64,000 nucleotides of DNA from Litorimonas sp. (lineage in GTDB: Bacteria > Pseudomonadota > Alphaproteobacteria > Caulobacterales > Maricaulaceae), in assembly GCA_029936425.1 (NCBI GenBank), contig JAPYSU010000009.1, positions 54,614 to 118,613 on the forward strand, given 5' to 3'. Below, in pieces: positions 1-7,707 of the stretch. The translations under genes were made by a program, and so were the position numbers. The notes under the pieces were generated by a model. That model did no database searches. It had not been told where the DNA came from and saw only the letters and a program-made list of their open reading frames with translations. Within the stretch, counting starts at the first letter, position 1; each line of letters opens with the position of its first letter.

Positions 1-873
1 CAAAACGGACGGATCATTGCGGAAAAATATAAGGACGGATTTGATAAAGACACCTCCCAGCGCACTTGGTCAGTCGCCAAATCCATTGCCGCCTCTGTCA
101 TCGGCGCGGCGCAGCAGGACGGAATACTTGATGTCAAAGACAAGGCGGGGCTTGAGGCCTGGTCGCGCAAGGGAGACCCCCGCGCGGAAATAACCGTTGA
201 GAACCTTCTGCAAATGGCCAGCGGGCTGAATAGCGACCCGGCAGGAAACCGCACAGATAATGTTTATTTCGGCGGCGGTCTGGTCGTTCAGAACGCGTCG
301 AAAAATCCGCTTGAAGCGCCGCCCGGCGCGCGGTGGCGCTACGCCAATAATGATACCATGCTCGCCATGCGGTCGCTGCGCGAAGCTATGGGAAATGATA
401 AGAAATATTTTGCTTATCCTTTCAAAGCGCTGTTTCATAAAATCGGAATGTATGACACAAATCCGGAAATGGATTGGGGCGGAGATTTTGTCATGTCCAG
501 TCAGGTCTGGACCACGGCGCGCGATCTGGCCCGTCTCGGCACGCTTTATTTGAATGACGGCGTATGGGAGGGCGAGCGCGTCCTGCCCGAAGGCTGGGCC
601 AATTACGTCGCGGCGCCCGCCCCGGCGCAACCCGAAAATCGTTTGGGGGAACTGGCAAGCGAGCCGGGGCGCGGCTACGGCGTACAGTTCTGGCGGTATG
701 AAAACTATCCCGGCGTGCCAAACGATACCTATGCCGCGCTCGGCAATCGCGGGCAGTTTTTAATTATTATTCCCTCCCGCCAAACGGTCATTGTCCGGCG
801 CGGTTATGATTGGAGAGGAAATTATTTCGACGGGCCCGCTTTTACGGCGGCCATCCTGGAAACGCTGGAATAG
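1..873 (+). CDS. Serine beta-lactamase-like hydrolase, 5' truncated by window edge
   Basis: An open frame runs from base 1 to the TAG at 871-873 and gives 290 visible residues; the start lies outside the window. Near the visible N-terminus there is an S-V-A-K tetrad (SxxK nucleophile motif, about residues 27-30), and further on Y-A-N (YxN motif, about residue 114), the signature of the class C beta-lactamase/DD-peptidase fold. A Gly-Asn-Arg-Gly stretch near the C-terminus lies where the family normally has its third (KTG or HxG) motif. Members act on peptidoglycan peptides, esters or beta-lactams, often in the periplasm; the substrate cannot be told from sequence. The gene converges on the 50-residue minus-strand gene at 883-1035. 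Confidence 0.85.
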   Translation, partial: QNGRIIAEKYKDGFDKDTSQRTWSVAKSIAASVIGAAQQDGILDVKDKAGLEAWSRKGDPRAEITVENLLQMASGLNSDPAGNRTDNVYFGGGLVVQNASKNPLEAPPGARWRYANNDTMLAMRSLREAMGNDKKYFAYPFKALFHKIGMYDTNPEMDWGGDFVMSSQVWTTARDLARLGTLYLNDGVWEGERVLPEGWANYVAAPAPAQPENRLGELASEPGRGYGVQFWRYENYPGVPNDTYAALGNRGQFLIIIPSRQTVIVRRGYDWRGNYFDGPAFTAAILETLE

Positions 874-882
874 CGGCTCTAA

Positions 883-1035
883 TCAGTCGTCGTAATAGGC
901 GCGTTTATGGCTTTCACGCTTTTGGCGGCCTTTGGGTTTCTTCCCTTTGGGCGCCTCATACATAGACAAGTCGTAATCATAATCATTCTCCTCGGAAGAA
1001 GAGAATTCTTTGGTTTTTCTGTGACGTTTGGACAT
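883..1035 (-). CDS. Small highly charged protein of 50 residues
   Basis: A 51-codon frame on the minus strand starts with ATG at 1035-1033 and stops at 885-883. The start is preceded by a near-ideal ribosome binding site, GGAGGC, four bases before the ATG (plus-strand 1039-1045), the main reason to believe it is expressed. The product begins MSKRHRKTKEF, has an acidic serine/tyrosine patch (SSSEENDYDYD), then a Lys/Arg/Gly/Pro-rich basic stretch and ends YYDD. There is no membrane segment or signal peptide. It lies 103 bases downstream of the amidase gene on the same strand and converges with the beta-lactamase-like gene. I do not recognise the family; the basic, disordered look would fit a nucleic-acid or ribosome-associated mini-protein, but that is a guess. 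Confidence 0.65.
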   Translation of the reverse strand: MSKRHRKTKEFSSSEENDYDYDLSMYEAPKGKKPKGRQKRESHKRAYYDD

Positions 1036-1138
1036 AATGCCTCCATGCAACGTCAGTTAAAATCGCGGCTCATGCCTGATAATAACTATAGTTTAGCCGC
1101 TAAAGCGGGTTTTTGAAAGTCAAAAATTCGGAGCGGGT

Positions 1139-2002
1139 CTAGAGCTGCGAAACTGACCTATAGAGATCCGGACGGCGGTCCCGGAAAAACCCGAAAGCCG
1201 CTCTTGCTTTTGTAATCTCGTCTAAGTCAAACGTGGCAACTCTATATCCGGTTCCGGTCTTGTCCATATCGGTGACAATTTCGCCGCGGTGGTCCGCAAT
1301 AAAGCTCGTTCCGTAGAAAATCTGTCCGTCCTCGTCCCCAACGCGGTTGGAGGCGCAGACCGGCACAACATTGGATACGGCATGGCCGACCATGGCGCGG
1401 CGCCAGGGGCCACACGTATCGAGATCCGGCTCTTCCGGCTCACTGCCAATCGCCGTCGGGTAGAGCAGAATATCCGCCCCCATCAGCATCATCTCGCGCG
1501 CCGTTTCGGGAAACCATTGATCCCAGCATATTCCGACGCCGATATTGCCGAATTTGGTCTCCCAGACCTTGAAACCCGTATTGCCGGGACGGAAATAAAA
1601 TTTTTCCTCATAGCCCGGGCCGTCCGGAATATGGCTCTTGCGGTACACGCCCATGAGCGACCCATCGGCATCGACCATGACAAGGCTGTTATAATAATGC
1701 GGGCCGTCTTTTTCGAAAATAGACAAAGGCAACACCACGCCGAGTTCCTTGGCCAACGGGGCAAGCGCCGTCACGACCGGATGCGTCTCCCACGGATAGG
1801 CATTGGCAAATTCCCGTTCGTCTTCGCGTTTGCAGAAATAGGGGCCTTGAAACAGTTCGGGCGGCAAGATGACTTGCGCGCCGTCTTTTGCTGCGTCGCG
1901 GATAAGGCGTTCTACTGTTTTAATGTTCGCGTCCATATCCGCGCCGAACGCGGCCTGGGTGATGGCGACTGAAATGGTGTTTGTTGTGCGCGTCTTGGTC
2001 AT
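1139..2002 (-). CDS. aguB: N-carbamoylputrescine amidase
   Basis: A 287-residue nitrilase-superfamily enzyme (carbon-nitrogen hydrolase). The Glu-Lys-Cys triad is visible: E49 in PPELF, K122 in YRKSHIP and C159 in GICWDQ. The close match to plant and bacterial AguB (GPYF, YRKSHIPDGPGYEEKFYF-type stretch) supports hydrolysis of N-carbamoylputrescine to putrescine, CO2 and ammonia in the cytoplasm. It is the last gene of a minus-strand operon, 10 bases after agmatine deiminase, which makes its substrate. Length is normal for the family. No unusual feature was seen. Confidence 0.95.
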   Translation of the reverse strand: MTKTRTTNTISVAITQAAFGADMDANIKTVERLIRDAAKDGAQVILPPELFQGPYFCKREDEREFANAYPWETHPVVTALAPLAKELGVVLPLSIFEKDGPHYYNSLVMVDADGSLMGVYRKSHIPDGPGYEEKFYFRPGNTGFKVWETKFGNIGVGICWDQWFPETAREMMLMGADILLYPTAIGSEPEEPDLDTCGPWRRAMVGHAVSNVVPVCASNRVGDEDGQIFYGTSFIADHRGEIVTDMDKTGTGYRVATFDLDEITKARAAFGFFRDRRPDLYRSVSQL

Positions 2003-2012
2003 AACAAATATC

Positions 2013-3065
2013 CTAAGCCGGGACTTGTTGTGAAATGCAATGGAATGATCCGCCGCCGGTCAGAATAGCGGGGGCGTTGATGGAATAAATATCCGGACGG
2101 CCAATGGCCTCCGCCAGGAGGTCTGTCGCCTCATCTGCGACCTCCTGCTGAGCCTCTGTTTCGACATAGGTCGGAACAATCAGGGAATGATTGGCGATAT
2201 AGAAATTCATATGGCTTGCAGGAATGACGTTCCCGTCTGCGTCCGTAATGCGGCCGGGCGACGGAATTTCGACAATTTCCAAACGGTGGCCATTGGCGTC
2301 CGTCGCCTTGGACAGCGTTTTGTAAATTGCTTTATAAATGTCCGCATTCGGGTCATCGTCCCCTGTCGGACGCATACACCCCACCACGCCGGGCGCGAGG
2401 AAGCGGGCAATATTATCAACATGGCCGTCCGTGTGGTCATTGACCAAACCGTCTTCGAGCCAGATGACTTTTTCCGTTCCCAAAGTGTCTTTCAGCGCGT
2501 TGTCAATATCGGCCTCACTGAGGCCGGGGTTGCGGTTTTTATTCAAAAGACATTGGCGGGTGGTGATTATCGTGCCCATTCCGTCCGTTTCCAAAGCGCC
2601 GCCTTCGATAATGAATTTATGGCGTGAATTGGAAACCCCTTCAAACTTGGCAACAATATCTGCCATTTCGGCGTCACTGCCGAGCAGGTATTTCCCGCCC
2701 CAACCATTAAACTGAAACCCGGTCGCCGCGAGTTTATTATTCTTCTGAACAAAAAGCGGACCAGTATCACGCAGCCAGATATCTCCGATATCCGCGTCGA
2801 ATATTTCGGCGCGCTTATCAGCTATTAATTCGGCAAGCATTTTTTCTGCGCTGACGCGGGCTTCCGCGCCGCTCACCAGAACTTTAATTAATTCGCCGCG
2901 CAGCTCGGGCGCGTCCGGATCGGGGCAGGCGATGGCGTTGAAAAACAACGCAGCTTCTTCCCGCGCAGGGGCGAGATTATCTTCCCATAAATCGGCAGCA
3001 CTTGGCCATGCCGACCAGACGGCTGAATGGGGTTCCCACTCAGCCGGAAAGCGAATATCCGTCAT
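2013..3065 (-). CDS. aguA: Agmatine deiminase
   Basis: A 350-residue member of the Porphyromonas-type peptidylarginine deiminase family (guanidino-group-modifying fold). It converts agmatine to N-carbamoylputrescine and ammonia. Visible landmarks are the N-terminal FPAEWEPHSAVWSAWPS, GDIWLRDTGPLF, EGGALETDG and the C-terminal GGGSFHCISQQ with the catalytic cysteine at C343. The usual C-terminal QQ-E/V-P ending is present and the length is typical. It sits between the deoxyhypusine-synthase-like gene (24-base gap) and aguB (10-base gap), so both steps from agmatine to putrescine are co-transcribed. No arginine decarboxylase gene to make agmatine is seen in the window. Confidence 0.95.
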   Translation of the reverse strand: MTDIRFPAEWEPHSAVWSAWPSAADLWEDNLAPAREEAALFFNAIACPDPDAPELRGELIKVLVSGAEARVSAEKMLAELIADKRAEIFDADIGDIWLRDTGPLFVQKNNKLAATGFQFNGWGGKYLLGSDAEMADIVAKFEGVSNSRHKFIIEGGALETDGMGTIITTRQCLLNKNRNPGLSEADIDNALKDTLGTEKVIWLEDGLVNDHTDGHVDNIARFLAPGVVGCMRPTGDDDPNADIYKAIYKTLSKATDANGHRLEIVEIPSPGRITDADGNVIPASHMNFYIANHSLIVPTYVETEAQQEVADEATDLLAEAIGRPDIYSINAPAILTGGGSFHCISQQVPA

Positions 3066-3089
3066 GACAGACCTTGGTTTGAAATGAGA

Positions 3090-4118
3090 TTATGTCTCGA
3101 ACAATTTGGCAAATTCACGGGCCGGACGGTTTTTCCAATCACAGGAATGATAGGCGTCGGAAGCGATCAAAGGCACAACGGTTCCGGCCTCGGCAAAGAC
3201 CATTTGCTCCAGCGTTGTCTGAACCTTGCCCCAGCTGGCCGCTTCTTTCAGCGTTGAGCTTGAACACGCTCCGTCGCGCACATCAGCGACCGTGATTTGA
3301 ACGGCGTACTTGTGCATCTCGGCTTCGACGCCGAGAATTTCCGCGCAAACAACGGTATCCTGAACAAAGTTTTTCGGCACGCCGCCGCCGACCATGAACA
3401 GCCCGGTCGAACCCGCCTTGATTTTGATGTCTGTCAATTCGCGGAAATCCGCAACGGAGTCGATAGAGACATAATTTCCGGGATTTTCCACCTGATGCTT
3501 CACAAGACCAAATCCGGCGGAGCAATCAGAGAAAGCCGGCACGAAAATCGGCACATTGTGATCATAGCACGTCTCGACCAGAGAGCCTTTTTTCTTGGCG
3601 TTGGTTTTCAGCCATTTACCCATTTCCCAGATAAATTCACGAGAAGAGTAAGGGCGGCGCTCAAGAGAATCCGTAATCTCTTTAATGACGTGGTCACAGG
3701 CTTGCAGCTCTTCTTCGTCAATATAAGTGTCATAGATGCGGTCGATATAAAGATCGCGCAGATCGTTATCATCAACCTGGCTGTCGGCCTGATAGTGTTT
3801 GTAACCAAGCGCTTCAAAGAAATCCATGTCAACAATAGACGCGCCGGTCGAGACGATGGCGTCAACCATGCCGTATTTCACGAGATCGCGATAAACATGC
3901 ATACAGCCGCCTGCAGAGGTCGAGCCGGCAAGCGTCAGAATGACGGAGCAATCCTTGTCATTGACGGCTTGCTTAAAGATGTCAGAAGCGCGGCCCACAT
4001 CGCGAGAGGAAAAGGACATCTTCCCCATCGCTTCGATAATCGGGCGGGCATCAATTTTCGTAATATCGATATGTTCAACTGGGGTTGAGAGCAGTTGAGC
4101 TTTGGTGTTTTTAGTCAT
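3090..4118 (-). CDS. Deoxyhypusine synthase-like enzyme, probable homospermidine synthase
   Basis: A 342-residue protein of the deoxyhypusine synthase (DHS) family, which makes deoxyhypusine on eIF5A in eukaryotes and archaea. Bacteria lack eIF5A, and characterised bacterial homologues transfer an aminobutyl group to putrescine, giving homospermidine with NAD. The catalytic lysine is conserved: K298 in EAASWGK aligns with the active-site Lys of human DHS (EAVSWGK). The NAD-binding LAGSTSAGG and IVSTGAS stretches are also present. It lies 15 bases after a PLP decarboxylase and 24 bases before aguA, within a polyamine operon. This supports action on a small polyamine rather than a protein; the exact product (homospermidine, or an agmatine-derived compound) is inference. 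Confidence 0.88.
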   Translation of the reverse strand: MTKNTKAQLLSTPVEHIDITKIDARPIIEAMGKMSFSSRDVGRASDIFKQAVNDKDCSVILTLAGSTSAGGCMHVYRDLVKYGMVDAIVSTGASIVDMDFFEALGYKHYQADSQVDDNDLRDLYIDRIYDTYIDEEELQACDHVIKEITDSLERRPYSSREFIWEMGKWLKTNAKKKGSLVETCYDHNVPIFVPAFSDCSAGFGLVKHQVENPGNYVSIDSVADFRELTDIKIKAGSTGLFMVGGGVPKNFVQDTVVCAEILGVEAEMHKYAVQITVADVRDGACSSSTLKEAASWGKVQTTLEQMVFAEAGTVVPLIASDAYHSCDWKNRPAREFAKLFET

Positions 4119-4133
4119 GTTTGAAGCTTTCAG

Positions 4134-5318
4134 TTAGTCTTCGAGAATGGCCACGGTGTGGCTGGAATGAAATCCGTTAAATTGTGTGGCCAGGGTCTGG
4201 CCGTAAGCGCCGAGGTTTTGCACCTCAATCCAGTCGCCTTCGCAGGCATCGGCGGGCAGATAGAACGGCCCGTTCATGGTGTCTGCACTGTCGCAGGTCG
4301 GCCCGAAAAAGCGAAAGCCGATCTGATTGACTGCAGGCGCGGGCGGATGATTGCGGTGCAGACGGACAGGAAACTTCCATGCAAATTGGCCCGCGTCAAA
4401 TAAAGACCCGTAAGTTCCGTCATTCAGATACAGGTCTTTGCCTTTACGAAGCTCAATGCGGGCCAGTGTGGCGCCGCCCTCGGCGCAAAGCGCGCGCCCC
4501 GGCTCGCCGTAAACTTCCAGCCCGTCAAATCCAGTATCGGTCAGGCTCTCGCGGATGGCGTCGAAATAGGTTTCCATCGGCGCAATCGGCATATCCGGAT
4601 AGGCGACCGGAAAGCCGCCGCCGACATCGATGGAGTCGATTTGAACACCTGAGAGGTCGACCAGCTTGCGCGCATAACGCAGCGCCGCGTCATAGTTTTC
4701 GGCGTCGAGACATTGCGATCCGACGTGAAAGCAAAGACCAAGCTTGGCCGCGACCGGACGGGCGGATTTCAACAGCGCAAGGGCGTCGTCAAAACCGGCG
4801 CCGAATTTGCCGGAGAGCGGCATCGCCGTGTCTTTTTTCGGCAAAGCGAGGCGGAGGTGCAGATGAAGGTCTGCGGCCTCGTCCGTGCAATCAATGATTT
4901 TCTGAAGTTCGTCCTCGTGATCAAAGGACATATTGCGAACGCCCTGGGCATATGCGCCGGAAATGGTCGCGCGCGATTTGACCGGGTGCATCAAAAACAG
5001 TTCCGCCGCCGGAAACAGATCCCGCACAAGCGCAGCTTCGCGCAAGGACGCCACGTCGAAACGTCGCACGCCTTCATCCCAGAGGATTTGAAGAAGCGAG
5101 GGATGCGGGTTGGCTTTGACCGCATAGAGCACATGCCCCGGGAAACCACCAAGGAACAGGCGCGCCGCGGCCTCAATCTTGCGCGGATAGAGCGCATAGA
5201 TTTGATCATCTCCGCGATAAGCCGCAATCGCCTCCGCAGAGGTGCGGAATGTCGGCAGGCCATAAGGCTGCAGAGCGGTAGGTTTTAACGAGGCTGCAAA
5301 ATCAAAAACTGTGTTCAT
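4134..5318 (-). CDS. PLP-dependent ornithine/lysine-type decarboxylase (alanine-racemase fold)
   Basis: A 394-residue fold-type III amino-acid decarboxylase. K68 in YAVKAN is the PLP Schiff-base lysine, HVGSQ and DVGGGFP bind the cofactor phosphate, and GPTCDSAD (Cys at 342) is the C-terminal active-site motif contributed across the dimer. The Asp after the CDS triplet is typical of ornithine/lysine decarboxylases. The length is far below that of the approximately 630-residue biosynthetic arginine decarboxylase. It should produce putrescine (or cadaverine) for the DHS-like enzyme encoded next. It is the first gene of the polyamine operon; upstream is a 100-base gap with a hairpin and then a possible small gene. 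Substrate choice between ornithine and lysine is not readable here. Confidence 0.92.
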   Translation of the reverse strand: MNTVFDFAASLKPTALQPYGLPTFRTSAEAIAAYRGDDQIYALYPRKIEAAARLFLGGFPGHVLYAVKANPHPSLLQILWDEGVRRFDVASLREAALVRDLFPAAELFLMHPVKSRATISGAYAQGVRNMSFDHEDELQKIIDCTDEAADLHLHLRLALPKKDTAMPLSGKFGAGFDDALALLKSARPVAAKLGLCFHVGSQCLDAENYDAALRYARKLVDLSGVQIDSIDVGGGFPVAYPDMPIAPMETYFDAIRESLTDTGFDGLEVYGEPGRALCAEGGATLARIELRKGKDLYLNDGTYGSLFDAGQFAWKFPVRLHRNHPPAPAVNQIGFRFFGPTCDSADTMNGPFYLPADACEGDWIEVQNLGAYGQTLATQFNGFHSSHTVAILED

Positions 5319-5406
5319 GGTCGGGGTCTTCAGTCAGGCCGGACAATCGTCCGGAAAAATACAAAATCTAACGAGACACTCGCCTCGTCGTGACGTATTT
5401 TCGGCG

Positions 5407-5433
5407 GGTCCCCTCTAAAACTTAGAGGGCCCG
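5407..5433. terminator. Hairpin before the polyamine operon (possible attenuator or terminator)
   Basis: The plus strand reads CCCTCTAA-aac-TTAGAGGG, a perfect 8-bp stem with a 3-base loop, extended by GGG and CCC outside after a bulge. It overlaps the stop codon of the small minus-strand frame at 5422-5562 and lies about 90 bases upstream of the decarboxylase start. No U-tract follows on either strand, so Rho-independent termination is uncertain. Confidence 0.35.
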
Positions 5434-5562
5434 CACCACACTGATGAATTCCGCGATAGCGGCCAGATAATCTTGATGTTTAGACGACAGAAACGTGTCC
5501 CCTTGCTGCGCCTGCAAGGAGATGGATGCACTCAATTCGCGGTATATAGCAGTTTGTGCCAT
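5422..5562 (-). CDS. Possible small protein of 46 residues
   Basis: This minus-strand frame starts with ATG at 5562-5560 (MAQTAIYREL) and ends at the TAA at 5424-5422. The same frame stays open upstream to 5679, but the upstream residues look non-coding. The peptide alternates polar and hydrophobic residues and could form an amphipathic helix (residues 25-45). No clear ribosome binding site precedes the ATG, and I recognise no family. It occupies the 483-base gap between nth and the polyamine operon and runs in the same direction as that operon, so it could also be a leader peptide. The rest of the gap (5563-5801) holds nothing I can support. Confidence 0.3.
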   Translation of the reverse strand: MAQTAIYRELSASISLQAQQGDTFLSSKHQDYLAAIAEFISVVRAL

Positions 5563-5801
5563 ACCAGAGTTCTCAATCCCAATCGTGCCGGGCATTATCG
5601 CCCGAACCCAAACAAAACCAAGACGGTGGCGGCTATTAAAAGAGACAGGCTCTTTTCGGCTGACAGATTTCCCAAGCAAAACCGGTTAGGGCAAATGTTA
5701 AGGGCTCGCTGTAGCTCGCTTTTCGTCGAAGCGGCATTTAGGGCCAGTTTGACAATTACGCAAGGGGTTTTTTATGAATTTTATTCAGCGGTAGACCGGG
5801 C

Positions 5802-6485
5802 TTAAGGCGCTTCGGTTTTCGGGGTAAATTTGCAGATCCCGGAAATGGCGCAATTATAGCATTTCGGCTTTCGCGCAACGCAGGTATAGCGCCCATGCAG
5901 AATGAGCCAATGATGCGCGCCTAGCGCAAATTCTTCCGGCGTGACGCGCAGCAGATTGAGCTCGACCTCATATGGGTCCTTGCCCGGCGCCATCCCCGTC
6001 CGGTTTGCGACCCGGAAAATATGCGTATCCACCGCCATGGTGGGGTGGCCAAAGGCTTCGTTCATGACGACATTGGCGGTTTTTCGCCCCACCCCCGGCA
6101 GATTTATCAGCTCGTCTCGCGTCTGCGGCACGACAGACCCGAAATCGTCGATCAACATTTGAGAGAGCGCCACGACATTTTTGGCTTTATTCTTGTAAAG
6201 GCCAATCGTTTTGATGTGGTCGCGCACCACGTCCTCGCCGAGCGCCACCATCTTTTCCGGAGTATCGGCTTTGGCAAATAAAGCCGTCGTTGCCTTGTTC
6301 ACGCCGACATCTGTCGATTGCGCCGACAGAGCCACCGCTACAACGAGCGTGAAGGGATTGAAATAGTTCAGTTCGGTTTTCGGAGAGGGGTCAAGACGGC
6401 GCAAATGCGCATATATTTCTGCGATTTGCGCGCGGTTCAGACGCGGGCGCGGCAAATCCTTATAGAGCTTTTCCTTCTTGGCCAC
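5802..6485 (-). CDS. nth: Endonuclease III (DNA glycosylase/AP lyase)
   Basis: A 227-residue base-excision repair enzyme that removes oxidised pyrimidines and cleaves the abasic site. The helix-hairpin-helix LPGVGRKTANVV carries catalytic Lys135 and is followed by the essential Asp153 in AVDTHIFRV. These are 18 residues apart, as in E. coli (K120/D138). The C-terminal [4Fe-4S] motif C-x6-C-x2-C-x5-C is complete (CVARKPKCYNCAISGIC). It follows the FMN reductase gene with a 4-base gap, so the two are probably co-transcribed. Length and motifs are normal. Confidence 0.97.
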   Translation of the reverse strand: MAKKEKLYKDLPRPRLNRAQIAEIYAHLRRLDPSPKTELNYFNPFTLVVAVALSAQSTDVGVNKATTALFAKADTPEKMVALGEDVVRDHIKTIGLYKNKAKNVVALSQMLIDDFGSVVPQTRDELINLPGVGRKTANVVMNEAFGHPTMAVDTHIFRVANRTGMAPGKDPYEVELNLLRVTPEEFALGAHHWLILHGRYTCVARKPKCYNCAISGICKFTPKTEAP

Positions 6486-6489
6486 GGAT

Positions 6490-7047
6490 CTATTGAATCG
6501 CGGCTTTCTGCTTTATCCGCAGGAAGAGCGATGCCATCATTTTTTCTGCCAAGCCGGAGGAGGGCTCCGCCACCAAATGACCGTCTTCATCAAAGGCAGA
6601 TGCCGCGTTGCCGACCCCGACCTGAGTCGGGACAACTTCGGTGCCAACACGCATCAGGATATAATTAAGCTGGCGCATACACATGATTCCGCTCATCGGG
6701 CCGGGCGTGCAGGAGGCAAGCCCCCAGACCGGGCCTGTAAAGTGATCGGTGCTGAAGGTTGAGGTCCAATCGATCGCGTTTTTCAAAAGCGGCGGGAGGC
6801 CGCCATTATATTCCGGCGTCACGACGATAACCCCGTCGCAGGCCGTCAGGTCTGTTACCAGGCGCTTGACGCCGTCCGGAAGCTCCAGATCCCCATGATA
6901 AAGCGGAAGGTCATACGCCCCGAGATCAATCCGGACCGGCTCCGCTCCATCCGCCTTAAGGCGTTTTTCCAAAGCGAGTTCCAGTTTTTTGTTGATTGAG
7001 TCCTTACGAAGGGACCCACAAATCAGGGCAATTTTGGGAGCGGACAT
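6490..7047 (-). CDS. NADPH-dependent FMN reductase family protein
   Basis: A 185-residue flavodoxin-fold protein. The N-terminal GSLRKDSINKKL binds the FMN phosphate, and the TPEYNGGLPPLLKNAIDW stretch is the flavin/NAD(P)H contact region typical of the ArsH/azoreductase/chromate reductase group. It likely reduces flavins or quinones in the cytoplasm; the true substrate is unknown. It is the first gene of a two-gene minus-strand unit with nth (4-base gap) and is divergent from the membrane-protein gene starting near 7210. Confidence 0.9.
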   Translation of the reverse strand: MSAPKIALICGSLRKDSINKKLELALEKRLKADGAEPVRIDLGAYDLPLYHGDLELPDGVKRLVTDLTACDGVIVVTPEYNGGLPPLLKNAIDWTSTFSTDHFTGPVWGLASCTPGPMSGIMCMRQLNYILMRVGTEVVPTQVGVGNAASAFDEDGHLVAEPSSGLAEKMMASLFLRIKQKAAIQ

Positions 7048-7209
7048 GAATATCTTTCTACTGAAATTATTTCTTTTGCGATAAACAGGATGGGCACGCG
7101 TTGCAAGACGTCCCTGACTATAAGCTCATACGCATCGTCTTTGCGGCGAGATGTCAAAGCTCTCAGGAAAAATCTTGCACAGCAAGCGAAACGTTACCAT
7201 ATAACTCAA

Positions 7210-7707
7210 ATGCCAGTCGTTCACGGAATTTCATTTGTCTGGGCCCTCGTTATTTTAGGGGCCATTATAGCTGTTTACGGCCTGCGCGCAGCGTGGGGCT
7301 ATAGGACCGTGGCGCAGGACGCCCGCGATGATTACGATTATAAGATCCAGAACGGGATGTCAGTGCACGGCCTTTCCAAAGACGGCTATTTGAGCGTTTA
7401 TCGCCGCCTGCATAATCCGCGCGCGCCGCTCTATGTGGCCGCAACATTGGCAGCAATCGTCCTGTCAACGCCGGTCCTGTTCGTGATTATTTCTTTTCTA
7501 TTGGAACAGCTCTATCAATTTACCGGACGGTCTCGTGTCTTCGAGCCGGGTTTTCTCGTTTGGCAGTTTTCCATTTACATGTTGGTTCTCGCCGCCTGGG
7601 CAGGCATTGGCTATCTGGGTGCCCGCACTTTTCATCGCCGCGCGCCGGGCACGCTGAGCCAGGAAATTGCAAAAGAAATGGAAGCTCCGGCCGGATTAGA
7701 GGCCTAG
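7210..7707 (+). CDS. Integral membrane protein of unknown function
   Basis: I place the start at ATG 7210 (MPVVHGISFVW), giving 165 residues. The frame is open back to an ATG at 7090, but the extra 40 residues are basic and unlike coding sequence around here, and this start leaves room for a divergent promoter. There are three hydrophobic segments: about residues 8-28, 76-98 and 117-138. A cytoplasmic-looking, charged loop with DDYDYK and a Tyr/Arg-rich stretch separates the first two. I recognise no family. The 3' end overlaps the convergent dapB by 12 bases. Confidence 0.7.
   Translation: MPVVHGISFVWALVILGAIIAVYGLRAAWGYRTVAQDARDDYDYKIQNGMSVHGLSKDGYLSVYRRLHNPRAPLYVAATLAAIVLSTPVLFVIISFLLEQLYQFTGRSRVFEPGFLVWQFSIYMLVLAAWAGIGYLGARTFHRRAPGTLSQEIAKEMEAPAGLEA

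Noticed and set aside
5749..5780. TTGACA-17-TTATGA promoter-like sequence on the plus strand
   Set aside because: No plus-strand gene follows; the next gene on either side runs on the minus strand, so the match is probably chance.
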